Source of the DNA: Candidatus Saccharibacteria bacterium UBA6209
Lineage (GTDB): Bacteria; Patescibacteriota; Saccharimonadia; Saccharimonadales; Saccharimonadaceae
DNA: 13,195 bases
Assembly (NCBI GenBank): GCA_905370345.1
Contig: CAJPKE010000020.1
Coordinates: forward strand, 1-13,195
Reading direction: 5' to 3'
The notes under the pieces are model-generated. The model was not told the origin of the DNA. It ran no database searches and saw only the letters and a program-made list of their open reading frames with translations. Shown here piece after piece: positions 5,363 through 12,205 of this stretch; the stretch's first letter is position 1, and the number at the start of each line of letters is the position of its first letter. Position numbers and translations under genes: made by a program.

Positions 5363-6112
5363 ATGCCAGATAATAAAAAAATGGTTGAGATTCGTCATTT
5401 TAAGATGAGTTTCGGTGATAAAACTGTTATTAAAGATCTGAGTTTTGATGTTTTTCGCGGCGAAGTTTTTGGTTTTTTGGGGAGCAATGGCTCGGGAAAA
5501 ACTACGACGTTGCGCGCACTGCTTGGACTATATCAGCCGACCGCGGGCGATTTATTGATAAACGGCAAGCCATATTCGGTGGAGAGTCAGATTCGCCTCG
5601 GATATCTTCCTGAGGAGCGCGGTTTGTATAAAAAAGAAAAAGTTCTGGATGTGATGCTTTACTTTGGTCAATTGAAGGGCTTGAGTCGCAAAGAAGCTAA
5701 GGATTTCTCTATGAAGTTTTTGGAGCGCGTCAATTTGAGTGACAAGGCTAACACGCAACTTGATAAATTATCTGGCGGACAGCAGCAGAAAATTCAACTT
5801 GGTGTAACAATTATGGGCGATCCCGAACTGCTTATTATGGACGAGCCGGCCAAAGGTTTTGATCCAGTGAATCGTCGTTTGTTAATGAATATAATTGAGG
5901 AGCAACGAAAAGCTGGCGCAACAATTATTTACGTTACACACCAGATGGAGGAAGTCGAAAGATTGTGCGATCGCTTGATTTTATTGAAGGACGGTCAAGC
6001 GGCGGCATATGGAACATTGGAAGAAGTAAAAAGTCAATTTGGCGGCGCTTCAATGGACGACATTTTTGTCCAAGTTTACGGCGGCGAAGCGAAGGAGTTG
6101 AGCGATGAGTAA
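5363..6112 (+). CDS. ABC exporter ATP-binding protein, NatA/YhaQ-like
   Basis: A 249-aa ATPase that should power the permease encoded next. Walker A is GSNGSGKT at 40-47, the signature LSGGQ at 136-140, Walker B LLIMDEP at 156-162, and the switch histidine is His193 in YVTHQMEE. The Q-loop position reads YLPEERGLY (81-89), with Glu in place of Gln, which is usual in the NatA/YhaQ branch (COG4152) of ABC-2 exporters. The substrate is unknown; relatives are linked to sodium or drug efflux. The start is the ATG at 5363, with a strong AAGGAGG unusually close, only 3 bases away. Its 3' end overlaps the permease start by 8 bases, so the pair is translationally coupled. Confidence 0.92.
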   Translation: MPDNKKMVEIRHFKMSFGDKTVIKDLSFDVFRGEVFGFLGSNGSGKTTTLRALLGLYQPTAGDLLINGKPYSVESQIRLGYLPEERGLYKKEKVLDVMLYFGQLKGLSRKEAKDFSMKFLERVNLSDKANTQLDKLSGGQQQKIQLGVTIMGDPELLIMDEPAKGFDPVNRRLLMNIIEEQRKAGATIIYVTHQMEEVERLCDRLILLKDGQAAAYGTLEEVKSQFGGASMDDIFVQVYGGEAKELSDE

Positions 6113-7337
6113 AATGCATAATTTGGGGACGGTTTTCAAATTTGAAACGCTTAGAACACTGAAGAAACCGACGTTTTGGTTAACGGCATTAGGTTTTCCG
6201 TTGATGATAGCGGTTCTGTATGGCATTATGTTTTGGTCACAAAGCACGACTATTGAGGCGTCAAAAAATCTGGAAAAGCAAGAATTTTCACTGGAAGTCA
6301 CGGACGATTCGAAGTTGGTGAAGCCAGAATTGCTGGTGGCAATTAAAGCCAAAATTGCCAAATCGAAAGAATCTGGAATTGACGACGTAAAAAATAATAA
6401 GGTTGATGCGTATGTTTATTTTCCAAAGGATTTGAGCAAGCAAAAGGTCGAAGTTTACGGTAAAGATGTTGGGTTATTCCAAAACGGAAAATATGGCGCG
6501 GTGGCGCAGAGCTTATTGAGTCAATCAGTAGCAAGCGGCATCAGCCCAGCACAAGTTGCAATTTTACGCGACAAAGTCCAATTGTCATCAGCCACATATC
6601 TGGACGGAAAAGAGCATGGTGGCATCAATGAGATGATTGTGCCGGGAATGTTTTTGGTTATTTTGTTCATTCTCATCAGTATTTTTGGCAATCAAATGCT
6701 CATTAGCACTACCGAGGAAAAAGAAAATCGCACGGTGGAAATGCTGCTTACGACCGTTAAAACCGACACTTTGATTACGGGTAAAATTCTGTCTTTGATG
6801 GTGTTGGCTTTGATTCAGATTTTGGTAATTGTTTTGCCAGTTTTGGCGGGCTATTTGGCATTTGGCTCGAAGCTGCAATTGCCTAATCTGGACTTAAGCA
6901 CGCTCGTATTTGATCCTGTGAGAATTGGTCTGGCGATCATAATTTTCTCCGCAAGCTTCACTTTATTTACGGGAATGTTGGTGACTTTGGGTGCGATGAT
7001 GCCGACTGCTAAAGAAGCCAGCCAGTGGTTCGGAATTGTGATTATGCTATTCATTGGTCCATTTTACGGAATCACGGCGTTCGTTTCCTTCCCTGATTAT
7101 TTCTTCGTTAAGTTCTTGTCGCTATTTCCATTCACCGCGCCGATTCCATTGTTATTACGAAACGCCATAGGCAATTTGCCAATTTGGGAAGCTTTGCTCG
7201 GTACGGCAATTTTGGTCGCTACAGCGGTGTTTGTTATGTGGCTATCGGTGCGCGTTTTCCGCTACGGCGCGATGTCTTATGATAGTAAATTATCTCTGTC
7301 GGCGTTGCGGACACGCCGAAAAGCTGGTAAAGTTTAG
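6105..7337 (+). CDS. ABC-2 exporter permease, NatB-like
   Basis: A 410-aa membrane protein and partner of the preceding ATPase. A first membrane segment lies at about 24-44, followed by an extracytoplasmic domain (about 46-175) and then a cluster of membrane segments at about 178-200, 227-253, 274-297, 307-327, 335-350 and 362-382. The cytoplasmic motif EEKENRTVEMLL (204-215) just after the second segment is the hallmark of NatB-type ABC-2 permeases (COG1668). The C-terminal tail is basic. The ATG at 6105 has AAGGAG about 7 bases upstream, within the ATPase gene. It is followed 2 bases later by the AI-2E-family gene. The transported compound cannot be read from the sequence. Confidence 0.9.
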   Translation: MSKMHNLGTVFKFETLRTLKKPTFWLTALGFPLMIAVLYGIMFWSQSTTIEASKNLEKQEFSLEVTDDSKLVKPELLVAIKAKIAKSKESGIDDVKNNKVDAYVYFPKDLSKQKVEVYGKDVGLFQNGKYGAVAQSLLSQSVASGISPAQVAILRDKVQLSSATYLDGKEHGGINEMIVPGMFLVILFILISIFGNQMLISTTEEKENRTVEMLLTTVKTDTLITGKILSLMVLALIQILVIVLPVLAGYLAFGSKLQLPNLDLSTLVFDPVRIGLAIIIFSASFTLFTGMLVTLGAMMPTAKEASQWFGIVIMLFIGPFYGITAFVSFPDYFFVKFLSLFPFTAPIPLLLRNAIGNLPIWEALLGTAILVATAVFVMWLSVRVFRYGAMSYDSKLSLSALRTRRKAGKV

Positions 7338-7339
7338 GT

Positions 7340-8473
7340 ATGAAAGTACGTATAGAGATAGACACGAAAACATTTGTGCGATTTTGGCTGGTCGTGATGG
7401 GATTTGGTCTGGCTGGTTTGGCAATTTATTCCGCAAAGGACGCGCTGGTTTTATTGGGAATTTCCCTGTTTTTGGCGTTGGCGTTGAATCGTCCAGTTGC
7501 AGCAATTGCTAGGAAGCTTCCTGGAAAAAGCCGATTGGGTGGCACGGCGCTGGCGTATACGACGCTGGTTCTGCTTTTGGGCTGTGTGGTTTGGTTTGTT
7601 ATTCCGCCAATTGTCCAACAATCTGCCAAATTCGTCGAGAGTATTCCGAGTATAATCGACCAAGCAAGCTCTCAATGGCGCGGTGTTAATGATTTTATCG
7701 ATAAGAATAATTTGCGTTCGCAAGTTGACTCGATGATGGAAAACATTAAGCAGCAATCTTCGTCTTGGGCCACGAGCGTCGGCACGAATTTATTATCCAG
7801 TGTTGGCTCTTTGGCATCATTCTTAGGATCGTTATTCTTGGTGCTAGTGTTGTCATTTCTGATGCTTCTCGAGGGTCCAACTTGGGTGAAGCGTTTGTGG
7901 GGATTGTACAACGACGAAGAAAAAATGGAGCGTCATAAGAAGCTGGTTGGCCGAATGTATAACGTGGTCACAGGTTATGTTTCTGGACAATTGACGGTTT
8001 CTGGAATCGATGCGATATTATCAGGTTTCGTGGTGTTTGTGCTGAGCTTGACATTCCCTGTTATAAATTCCAATTTGGCAATGCTCACCGTTATGGCGAC
8101 GTTTGTGTTGACGCTAATTCCGATGTTTGGCGCAACGATTGCTGGCGCGTTGATATCGCTACTACTGTTCTTTAATAATATGACAGCGGGCGTTATTTAC
8201 GCAATTTATTTCGTGATTTACCAACAGATTGAGAACAACTTTGTCTCTCCTTCTATCCAATCAAAGAAGGTTGAGTTGTCGGCTCTGACTGTCTTGGTCG
8301 CGGTGACAATTGGTTTGTATGTCGGTGGTCTATTGGGCGGTTTGGTTGCTATTCCAGCCGCTGGCGTCGTGAAGGTTTTGCTGGATAATTATTTGGAGCA
8401 AGCCAAGTCCAAGCGTGTTGAAAGCGAAAAACCTCTTAATAAATTAGTTAAGAAATTGAAAAACGAAGATTAA
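7340..8473 (+). CDS. AI-2E/PerM-family (UPF0118) membrane transporter
   Basis: A 377-aa polytopic membrane protein of the AI-2E transporter family. Membrane segments lie at about 14-50, 68-92, 155-178, 221-245, 247-280, 283-297 and 313-348. A soluble helical region (about 93-150) follows the second hairpin, as is normal for the family. Family marks include GYVSGQ at 212-217, LIPMFGATIAG at 259-269 and YQQIENNFVSPSIQSKKVEL at 294-313, followed by the glycine-rich GGLLGGLVAIPAAG. Members are linked to autoinducer-2 export, sodium/proton antiport or unknown solutes; the name should not be taken as proof of AI-2 transport. The ATG is 2 bases after the permease stop with no good Shine-Dalgarno sequence, so it probably depends on coupling. 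It is the last gene of the operon. Confidence 0.9.
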   Translation: MKVRIEIDTKTFVRFWLVVMGFGLAGLAIYSAKDALVLLGISLFLALALNRPVAAIARKLPGKSRLGGTALAYTTLVLLLGCVVWFVIPPIVQQSAKFVESIPSIIDQASSQWRGVNDFIDKNNLRSQVDSMMENIKQQSSSWATSVGTNLLSSVGSLASFLGSLFLVLVLSFLMLLEGPTWVKRLWGLYNDEEKMERHKKLVGRMYNVVTGYVSGQLTVSGIDAILSGFVVFVLSLTFPVINSNLAMLTVMATFVLTLIPMFGATIAGALISLLLFFNNMTAGVIYAIYFVIYQQIENNFVSPSIQSKKVELSALTVLVAVTIGLYVGGLLGGLVAIPAAGVVKVLLDNYLEQAKSKRVESEKPLNKLVKKLKNED

Positions 8474-8491
8474 TTAGCAAGAAATAAAAAT

Positions 8492-8517
8492 ATAGCCCGT
8501 TGAATCTAGCGGGCTAT
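8492..8517. terminator. Bidirectional terminator between the transporter operon and cysS
   Basis: ATAGCCCG (8492-8499) and CGGGCTAT (8510-8517) form a perfect 8-bp stem with a 10-base loop. On the minus strand it is followed by an A/T stretch with TTTTT, a good terminator for cysS. On the plus strand the tail is only ATTTCC, so it is weaker for the transporter operon. The cysS stop codon (8514-8516) is inside the stem. Confidence 0.7.
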
Positions 8518-9947
8518 TTCCATGTCCAGACGCTGCCACTTGGAGTGTCACGAACGGCAACGCCAGCCTGAAGAAGTTCATCACGAATTCTGTCGGATTC
8601 TTCCCAATTTTTCTCTGCGCGTGCTTGACGTCGCTGGATGATCAACCTCTTCAAATCGTCAGTAATATCAGGCGTAGACTCAGCCAAATCCAGCCCTAAA
8701 ATCTCGTCAATCTCATCAATAAACTGCACTAAACTCTGTCGATGAATTTTATCAAGCGGCGTATGATCCAACTTTGAAAATACTTCATCAATCAACGCCA
8801 GTGCGCCTGGAGTATCCAAATCATCGTTCAATTTCTCGACCAACGCCTGACGTCCCGCTAATAACGAAACCGAATCGTCCTGCTCATCCTTATCATCGTC
8901 ATCTTCCAGCGTGTCGTGAGTCTGATGTCTCAGAACCGCGTAATCCCGCCAATGATTCAATCGCGCCTGCGCTGCTTCCAGGATTTCCCAGGTAAAATTG
9001 CCCTCCGTCTGATAATGCTTACTGAGAATCGCCAGCTTAAACGCCATCGGACTAAACCCTCGCGAAATAATATCGTCCAGTATAATAATATTACCCAGTG
9101 ATTTGCTCATCTTTCGGCCGTCAACTTTTATGTGATTATTATGTAGCCAAATCTGAGAAAATTGTTTTCCAGTCAGACTTTCGCTCTGGGCAATTTCATT
9201 CGTGTGATGAACTGGAATATGATCAATCCCGCCCGCGTGAATATCAATAGAATCCCCAAGTGTTTCACGAGCAATTGTCGAACATTCCAGATGCCATCCA
9301 GGAAAACCGATTCCCCACGGACTATCCCATTCCATATCGCGCTTGGCGTCTTTTGGTGAAAACTTCCATACGGCGAAGTCGGTAATATTGCGCTTTCCCT
9401 CAACGCTTACTCTGGCGCCAGCCTCCAGCCCAGCTATGTCTAGCCGCGCTAATTTACCGTAATCCTTCAAAAGCGACGTATCAAAATACATACCGTCGCC
9501 GTCGATTTTATATAAAAATCCTTTTTCGTCCAGTCCTTTTGCGAAGTCAATCTGCTGTTGAATATAATCCGTTGCTCGCACCAAGTAATCTGGTTTTATC
9601 AATTTCAGTACGTCGTAGGCTTCATGATTTGCAACGGAAATATATCTTTCCGCCACGTCCCAGGCAGTCTTCCCTTCACGGCGCGCACCTTTTTCCATCT
9701 TATCTTCACCATTGTCGTCATCACTTGTCAAATGACCAACGTCAGTGATGTTTTGCGTTCGAATAACGGGAATATCTTGCCAGCGTAGCAATCGTACCAA
9801 CACGTCCCAGTAAATATAGCCAACCCAGTTGCCGATGTGCGGTTGCGAATAAACTGTTAGACCACAGGTGTAAAACTTGACCGTTTCTCCGTCAAGTGGT
9901 TTCAGTTCATCTTTTTTTCTGGTAAGCGTGTTATAGAGCTTTATCAT
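8514..9947 (-). CDS. cysS: Cysteinyl-tRNA synthetase
   Basis: A 477-aa class I synthetase that charges tRNA-Cys with cysteine in the cytoplasm. The ATP-binding signature is HIGN at 37-40 (a HIGH variant common in this enzyme) and KMSKS at 279-283. The zinc site that selects cysteine is complete: Cys28 in YTCGLTVY, Cys222 in WHLECS, His247 and Glu251 in HHTNE, where the usual HHENE has Thr for Glu at position 249. An acidic insert, EDDDDKDEQDD (about 348-358), begins the C-terminal helical domain; the end, SGSVWTWK, is standard. The length is near that of the E. coli enzyme (461 aa). The ATG at 9947 lacks a Shine-Dalgarno sequence, but a consensus-like promoter ends 7 bases upstream, so the message is probably leaderless. 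The gene is single and convergent with the transporter operon. Confidence 0.97.
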   Translation of the reverse strand: MIKLYNTLTRKKDELKPLDGETVKFYTCGLTVYSQPHIGNWVGYIYWDVLVRLLRWQDIPVIRTQNITDVGHLTSDDDNGEDKMEKGARREGKTAWDVAERYISVANHEAYDVLKLIKPDYLVRATDYIQQQIDFAKGLDEKGFLYKIDGDGMYFDTSLLKDYGKLARLDIAGLEAGARVSVEGKRNITDFAVWKFSPKDAKRDMEWDSPWGIGFPGWHLECSTIARETLGDSIDIHAGGIDHIPVHHTNEIAQSESLTGKQFSQIWLHNNHIKVDGRKMSKSLGNIIILDDIISRGFSPMAFKLAILSKHYQTEGNFTWEILEAAQARLNHWRDYAVLRHQTHDTLEDDDDKDEQDDSVSLLAGRQALVEKLNDDLDTPGALALIDEVFSKLDHTPLDKIHRQSLVQFIDEIDEILGLDLAESTPDITDDLKRLIIQRRQARAEKNWEESDRIRDELLQAGVAVRDTPSGSVWTWK

Positions 9948-9954
9948 TATTTCT

Positions 9955-9983
9955 ATTGTACGTTACTCTGGTCAGTTTTTCAA
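9955..9983 (-). promoter_or_regulatory. cysS promoter (leaderless)
   Basis: On the minus strand TTGAAA (9983-9978), 17 bases, then TACAAT (9960-9955) make a near-consensus sigma-70-type promoter. Only 7 bases separate the -10 box from the ATG, so the transcript should begin at or next to the start codon. Confidence 0.75.
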
Positions 9984-9989
9984 AATTGA

Positions 9990-10015
9990 TATAAAAAACA
10001 GTCCCAGTTGGGACT
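9990..10015 (-). terminator. Terminator after the 217-aa hypothetical gene
   Basis: On the minus strand AGTCCC (10015-10010), loop AACT and GGGACT (10005-10000) are followed by GTTTTTTAT. This ends transcription coming from 10094-10747 before the cysS promoter. Confidence 0.7.
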
Positions 10016-10026
10016 TAATAATTTCA

Positions 10027-10077
10027 AGGAAGAAATGACAGACAGTATTATTACAAACGCCGCCTGCCATTTCTCCT
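10027..10077. repeat. Imperfect inverted repeat downstream of the 217-aa gene
   Basis: AGGAAGAAATGACAG (10027-10041) and CTGCCATTTCTCCT (10064-10077) pair with one bulge and one mismatch around a 22-base loop. The left arm overlaps the 11-base repeat at 10036-10046. It may be an mRNA 3' stem or the remains of a mobile element end. Confidence 0.35.
10036..10046 (+). repeat. Left copy of an 11-bp inverted repeat flanking the 217-aa gene
   Basis: TGACAGACAGT occurs here and, inverted, at 10863-10873. Inside both ends the match continues loosely, with TACAA about 5-6 bases further in. The two copies bracket an 838-base unit holding one gene, like terminal inverted repeats. No obvious target duplication longer than two bases (AA) is seen. 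Confidence 0.4.
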
Positions 10078-10093
10078 AATGAGCTAGTGTGGA

Positions 10094-10747
10094 CTAGCTC
10101 TGGGGACGAGGACGCTTCCACTCCAGGAGGGTTTTAACTCTTCCGAGCAGATTGTGCAACTGGGAGACTTGGTGCTCTTCCAGTCGAAGAAGATCGGAAT
10201 TGTCGAGAAGCGTCTCGATATTCTCCTCTATTTGCAATGAGAATATCGCGATCTCTGCGAGATAGTTTCCGAGATCTTTCACTCCCTTCCTCTGTTCTTC
10301 CAAGGAGCGCACTGTCTTTTTCAAGGCAGAGATGGTTGCGCCGTTCAGGCGCTTTTGTAGCCTGGTGTGACACGACGCAAGACGATTGTACTGTGTCATG
10401 GTCGCCCAAGCCATCCGGGGCTGAGTCCTGGCTGCAGCTCCTGCCGTGACAAACACGGTAAGGAGGTTCTGCTCTGCTGTGCGCGAAGCATTTGTCACTC
10501 TGCGAACAGAATGATATCCGACGTCAAGCGATGACGTCAGGACATCATGGAGGACAATCATGACCGAAAGATATCCCTCGGTCATATCAGTTAGGAGTTG
10601 CCTCCTTTCTGAATCTGGGATTTTACCAGATTCCCAAAACACGCGCCCGATCTCATCAACGGAATGCTTCAGTTTTCTGAAGAGCTTGATGTCGCTCTCT
10701 TTGAAAGAGAGGCTCTTTCCGTTGATCTTCAGGATGTTATCATCCAT
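10094..10747 (-). CDS. Hypothetical helical protein with foreign-looking codon use (217 aa)
   Basis: I do not recognise the family. The protein is soluble, almost wholly helical and charged, with no signal peptide or membrane segment. A long amphipathic region (about 130-210) including ALKKTVRSLEEQRKGVKD looks coiled-coil-forming, and the tail is basic and proline-rich (EWKRPRPQS). Codon use differs sharply from neighbours: of 11 isoleucine codons 8 are ATC and one is ATT, and AAG, AGG, CTC and GTC are frequent, while flanking genes favour ATT. This suggests horizontal origin. The start is the ATG at 10747 with AGGAAAGAG upstream. The TAG stop lies inside a perfect 8-bp hairpin (GAGCTAGT/ACTAGCTC, 10081-10100). 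It has its own terminator, an upstream inverted repeat (10796-10858), and is bracketed by the 11-bp repeats. It is probably expressed alone. Confidence 0.6.
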   Translation of the reverse strand: MDDNILKINGKSLSFKESDIKLFRKLKHSVDEIGRVFWESGKIPDSERRQLLTDMTEGYLSVMIVLHDVLTSSLDVGYHSVRRVTNASRTAEQNLLTVFVTAGAAARTQPRMAWATMTQYNRLASCHTRLQKRLNGATISALKKTVRSLEEQRKGVKDLGNYLAEIAIFSLQIEENIETLLDNSDLLRLEEHQVSQLHNLLGRVKTLLEWKRPRPQS

Positions 10748-10795
10748 GATCTCTTTCCTGTCTTCTCACCCCTGGATGGCTAAGTAACGTTTTGT

Positions 10796-10858
10796 TACAA
10801 GGTGAGATTTCATGCCTCTTTTCTGCTTTTTATAAAAGGAATAAAAACTCACCTTGTA
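10796..10858 (-). promoter_or_regulatory. Inverted repeat in the promoter region of the 217-aa gene
   Basis: TACAAGGTGAG (10796-10806) and CTCACCTTGTA (10848-10858) are perfect 11-bp inverted arms around 41 bases. The interval contains TATAAA on the minus strand within a CTTTT-TATA-AAAG block, a possible -10 region. The arms could bind a dimeric regulator or form a leader stem. Apart from this, the 11-bp repeat at 10863-10873 and a stray plus-strand TGGTATAGT at 10973-10981, I see nothing in 10748-11049. Confidence 0.4.
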
Positions 10859-10862
10859 TATA

Positions 10863-10873
10863 ACTGTCTGTCA
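10863..10873 (-). repeat. Right copy of the 11-bp inverted repeat
   Basis: ACTGTCTGTCA is the exact reverse complement of 10036-10046. On the minus strand it also contains TTGACA across its outer edge, so it may contribute to a promoter instead of being an element end. Confidence 0.4.
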
Positions 10874-11049
10874 AAGTACGCTTTCGGACAAGGATTTACT
10901 CGACTTGTCAACAAAAGCTGGTATATGTATATCACTAATAGAATAAAATGTCAATAGATTTTGTCAAAAATGTGGTATAGTATTTTTTTCAACTCTGTTA
11001 CGGTTGCAAAAGATTTTTCTACTATTTGTAAGAATCGCTAAATAAATTG

Positions 11050-11298
11050 CTAATCCAGCCTCTGCTTCGCCGCCGCCAAATAATACCGATAATAGCTCTT
11101 CGGATCTGGCACGAAAAAGCCGTCGCCCATGTCGTCATTCGGATGAACTTCAATATGCTGGTCGTTGGCATACGGCTTGATGAGGTGCGCGAATTCAAAT
11201 TCGTATTCACCGGAAATCTGCTTCAACCCTCTACTCTGATTAAGCAGATCAGGGTGATCCGTCATCACCAGCGCGAAATATTGCCCACCTTTTAACTT
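11050..11298 (-). pseudogene. C-terminal fragment of an unrecognised protein (about 82 codons)
   Basis: The frame is open from just after a TAA (11299-11301) to TAG at 11050-11052. It reads like real protein: KLKGGQYFALVMTDHPDLL, then EYEFEFAHLIKPYANDQ, and VPDPKSYYRYYLAAAKQ near the end. The first possible starts are a GTG at 11268 and an ATG at 11265, neither with a suitably placed Shine-Dalgarno sequence, and protein-like sequence continues upstream of both. It is therefore probably the remaining C-terminal part of a longer gene, cut off where the DHH-derived fragment begins. A short intact gene starting at 11268 or 11265 is the alternative. I do not recognise the family. Confidence 0.45.
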
Positions 11299-11385
11299 TT
11301 AACCTTGCCCTGCTTCTCGCAAAGCTTGATCCGTCGCCGTGACTAATTTTCGCATAACTTCGTCATATTCTTCAAGGCTAATCTT
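11299..11385 (-). pseudogene. Stray copy of the C-terminus of a DHH/DHHA1 phosphoesterase
   Basis: In the minus-strand frame just downstream of the CYTH stop, 28 codons read KISLEEYDEVMRKLVTATDQ and on to a TAA. The intact DHH gene ends YDEIVRELVTATDKAL, so at least 12 of 16 residues match. At DNA level 20 bases are identical (11329-11348 and 12239-12258). No DHH catalytic part is present, so this is a remnant. Its first codons overlap the last codons of the CYTH gene in another frame, which places the recombination junction at about 11380-11390. Confidence 0.65.
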
Positions 11386-11962
11386 TAAGCATGTCTGGCA
11401 GCGGCGAATCAAAGGTGACGTTTCGTATCGAGGCTACAGTGTCAAATGGAGCCAGGTGGGGATATTGCGCTCGGTAGGCCGCCATAACATCGCCAAAAAT
11501 CGCATCGCCCCACGAAAAACCAAGAGCCTCGGCGGTCTCTCTGACTATGTACTCATTGTCCGCCTCGATTTCGATATACGGTGCCAGCCACGGCCATTCA
11601 TCAATGACGATTTCAGCATCACCCAGTCGCCACGTTTCGCGTTTGGACTCCTGGAAAGAGGTGTATGGTAGACCAGCGGCTTCTAGGATAGCGATGGTTT
11701 CCTCGAAATTATCAACGCTCACTTCGTACTCTTTGGCGCCGTCAACAGATGATTTATTAAATTGCTTGTAAGTCATCGTCACACGGTCGCCCTCGTCGCG
11801 GACGCGCAAATAGCCTTTGTTCTGCTTCATTTTAGGGCTATCAATTGTTACTCGTCGCATTAGCCGCTCAGGCTTTTCGCATGATCCGCCAAGAGACCGC
11901 AACTTCTGTCTAATCTCAGAGGTGTTTATATTGACAAATTTAGCTTCATACTCGGTTTTCAT
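11378..11962 (-). CDS. CYTH-domain protein (class IV adenylate cyclase/thiamine-triphosphatase/tripolyphosphatase superfamily)
   Basis: A 194-aa protein with the CYTH triphosphate tunnel signature: Glu4-x-Glu6-x-Lys8 at the N-terminus, Arg53 and Arg55 in YLRVRDEGD, Lys66 in MTYKQ, Glu78 and Glu80 in AKEYEVSV, Arg108 in SKRET, Asp121-Glu122 in VIDEWPWLAPY, and Glu131 and Glu133 in IEIEAD. These residues bind metal and the triphosphate. Members hydrolyse tripolyphosphate or thiamine triphosphate, or make cAMP; which applies here cannot be told. I take the ATG at 11962 because AAGGAG lies 10 bases upstream and the family begins MKTEYEAKF; the GTG at 11971 is too close to that site. The last 20 or so residues extend beyond the usual domain, and the stop codon lies in the DHH-derived fragment, so the native C-terminus may have been replaced. 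Confidence 0.85.
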   Translation of the reverse strand: MKTEYEAKFVNINTSEIRQKLRSLGGSCEKPERLMRRVTIDSPKMKQNKGYLRVRDEGDRVTMTYKQFNKSSVDGAKEYEVSVDNFEETIAILEAAGLPYTSFQESKRETWRLGDAEIVIDEWPWLAPYIEIEADNEYIVRETAEALGFSWGDAIFGDVMAAYRAQYPHLAPFDTVASIRNVTFDSPLPDMLKD

Positions 11963-12142
11963 TGTAGCCACACTCCTTGTGTTAAGTTAGTTTACCAAAA
12001 ATTACGCTGAGAGTTCACTAAAGTTACGAATTCTGACTATACTTACTGGTTTTTTTGTTACTAATGGTCACTTCTGTGGAGTTGCCAACTGATAGATCAA
12101 GTATGGCTTTGCTACCTATAAGCTCCTTGGAATGCATATAGT

Positions 12143-12173
12143 ATTATATAGCGTAGCTAAAGGATAAAGTCAA
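12143..12173 (-). promoter_or_regulatory. Promoter upstream of the CYTH gene
   Basis: On the minus strand TTGACT (12173-12168) is followed after 17 bases by TATATA, which overlaps TATAAT (12148-12143, 19-base spacing). It would start an mRNA with a leader of about 170 bases before the CYTH ATG. The leader contains no gene I can support. A second weak box, TGGTAAACT, lies nearer the gene. Confidence 0.5.
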
Positions 12174-12205
12174 TTTTATAGGAGGCTAGGTGTGTTCAAT
12201 GCTAA

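Noticed and set aside
10046..10070. A small minus-strand frame starting ATG after AGGAG just beyond the 217-aa gene.
   Set aside because: The frame runs through the terminator hairpin and into the cysS promoter, so it would not be fully transcribed. The AGGAG is part of an inverted repeat.
10973..10981. Plus-strand extended -10 box TGGTATAGT.
   Set aside because: There is no -35 at proper spacing and no plus-strand gene or clear RNA downstream; AT-rich intergenic DNA gives such matches by chance.
12064..12141. A 25-codon plus-strand frame starting ATG at 12064 (MVTSVELPTDRSS...).
   Set aside because: It is short, has no ribosome site, and lies opposite the likely leader of the CYTH gene. 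There is no family resemblance.
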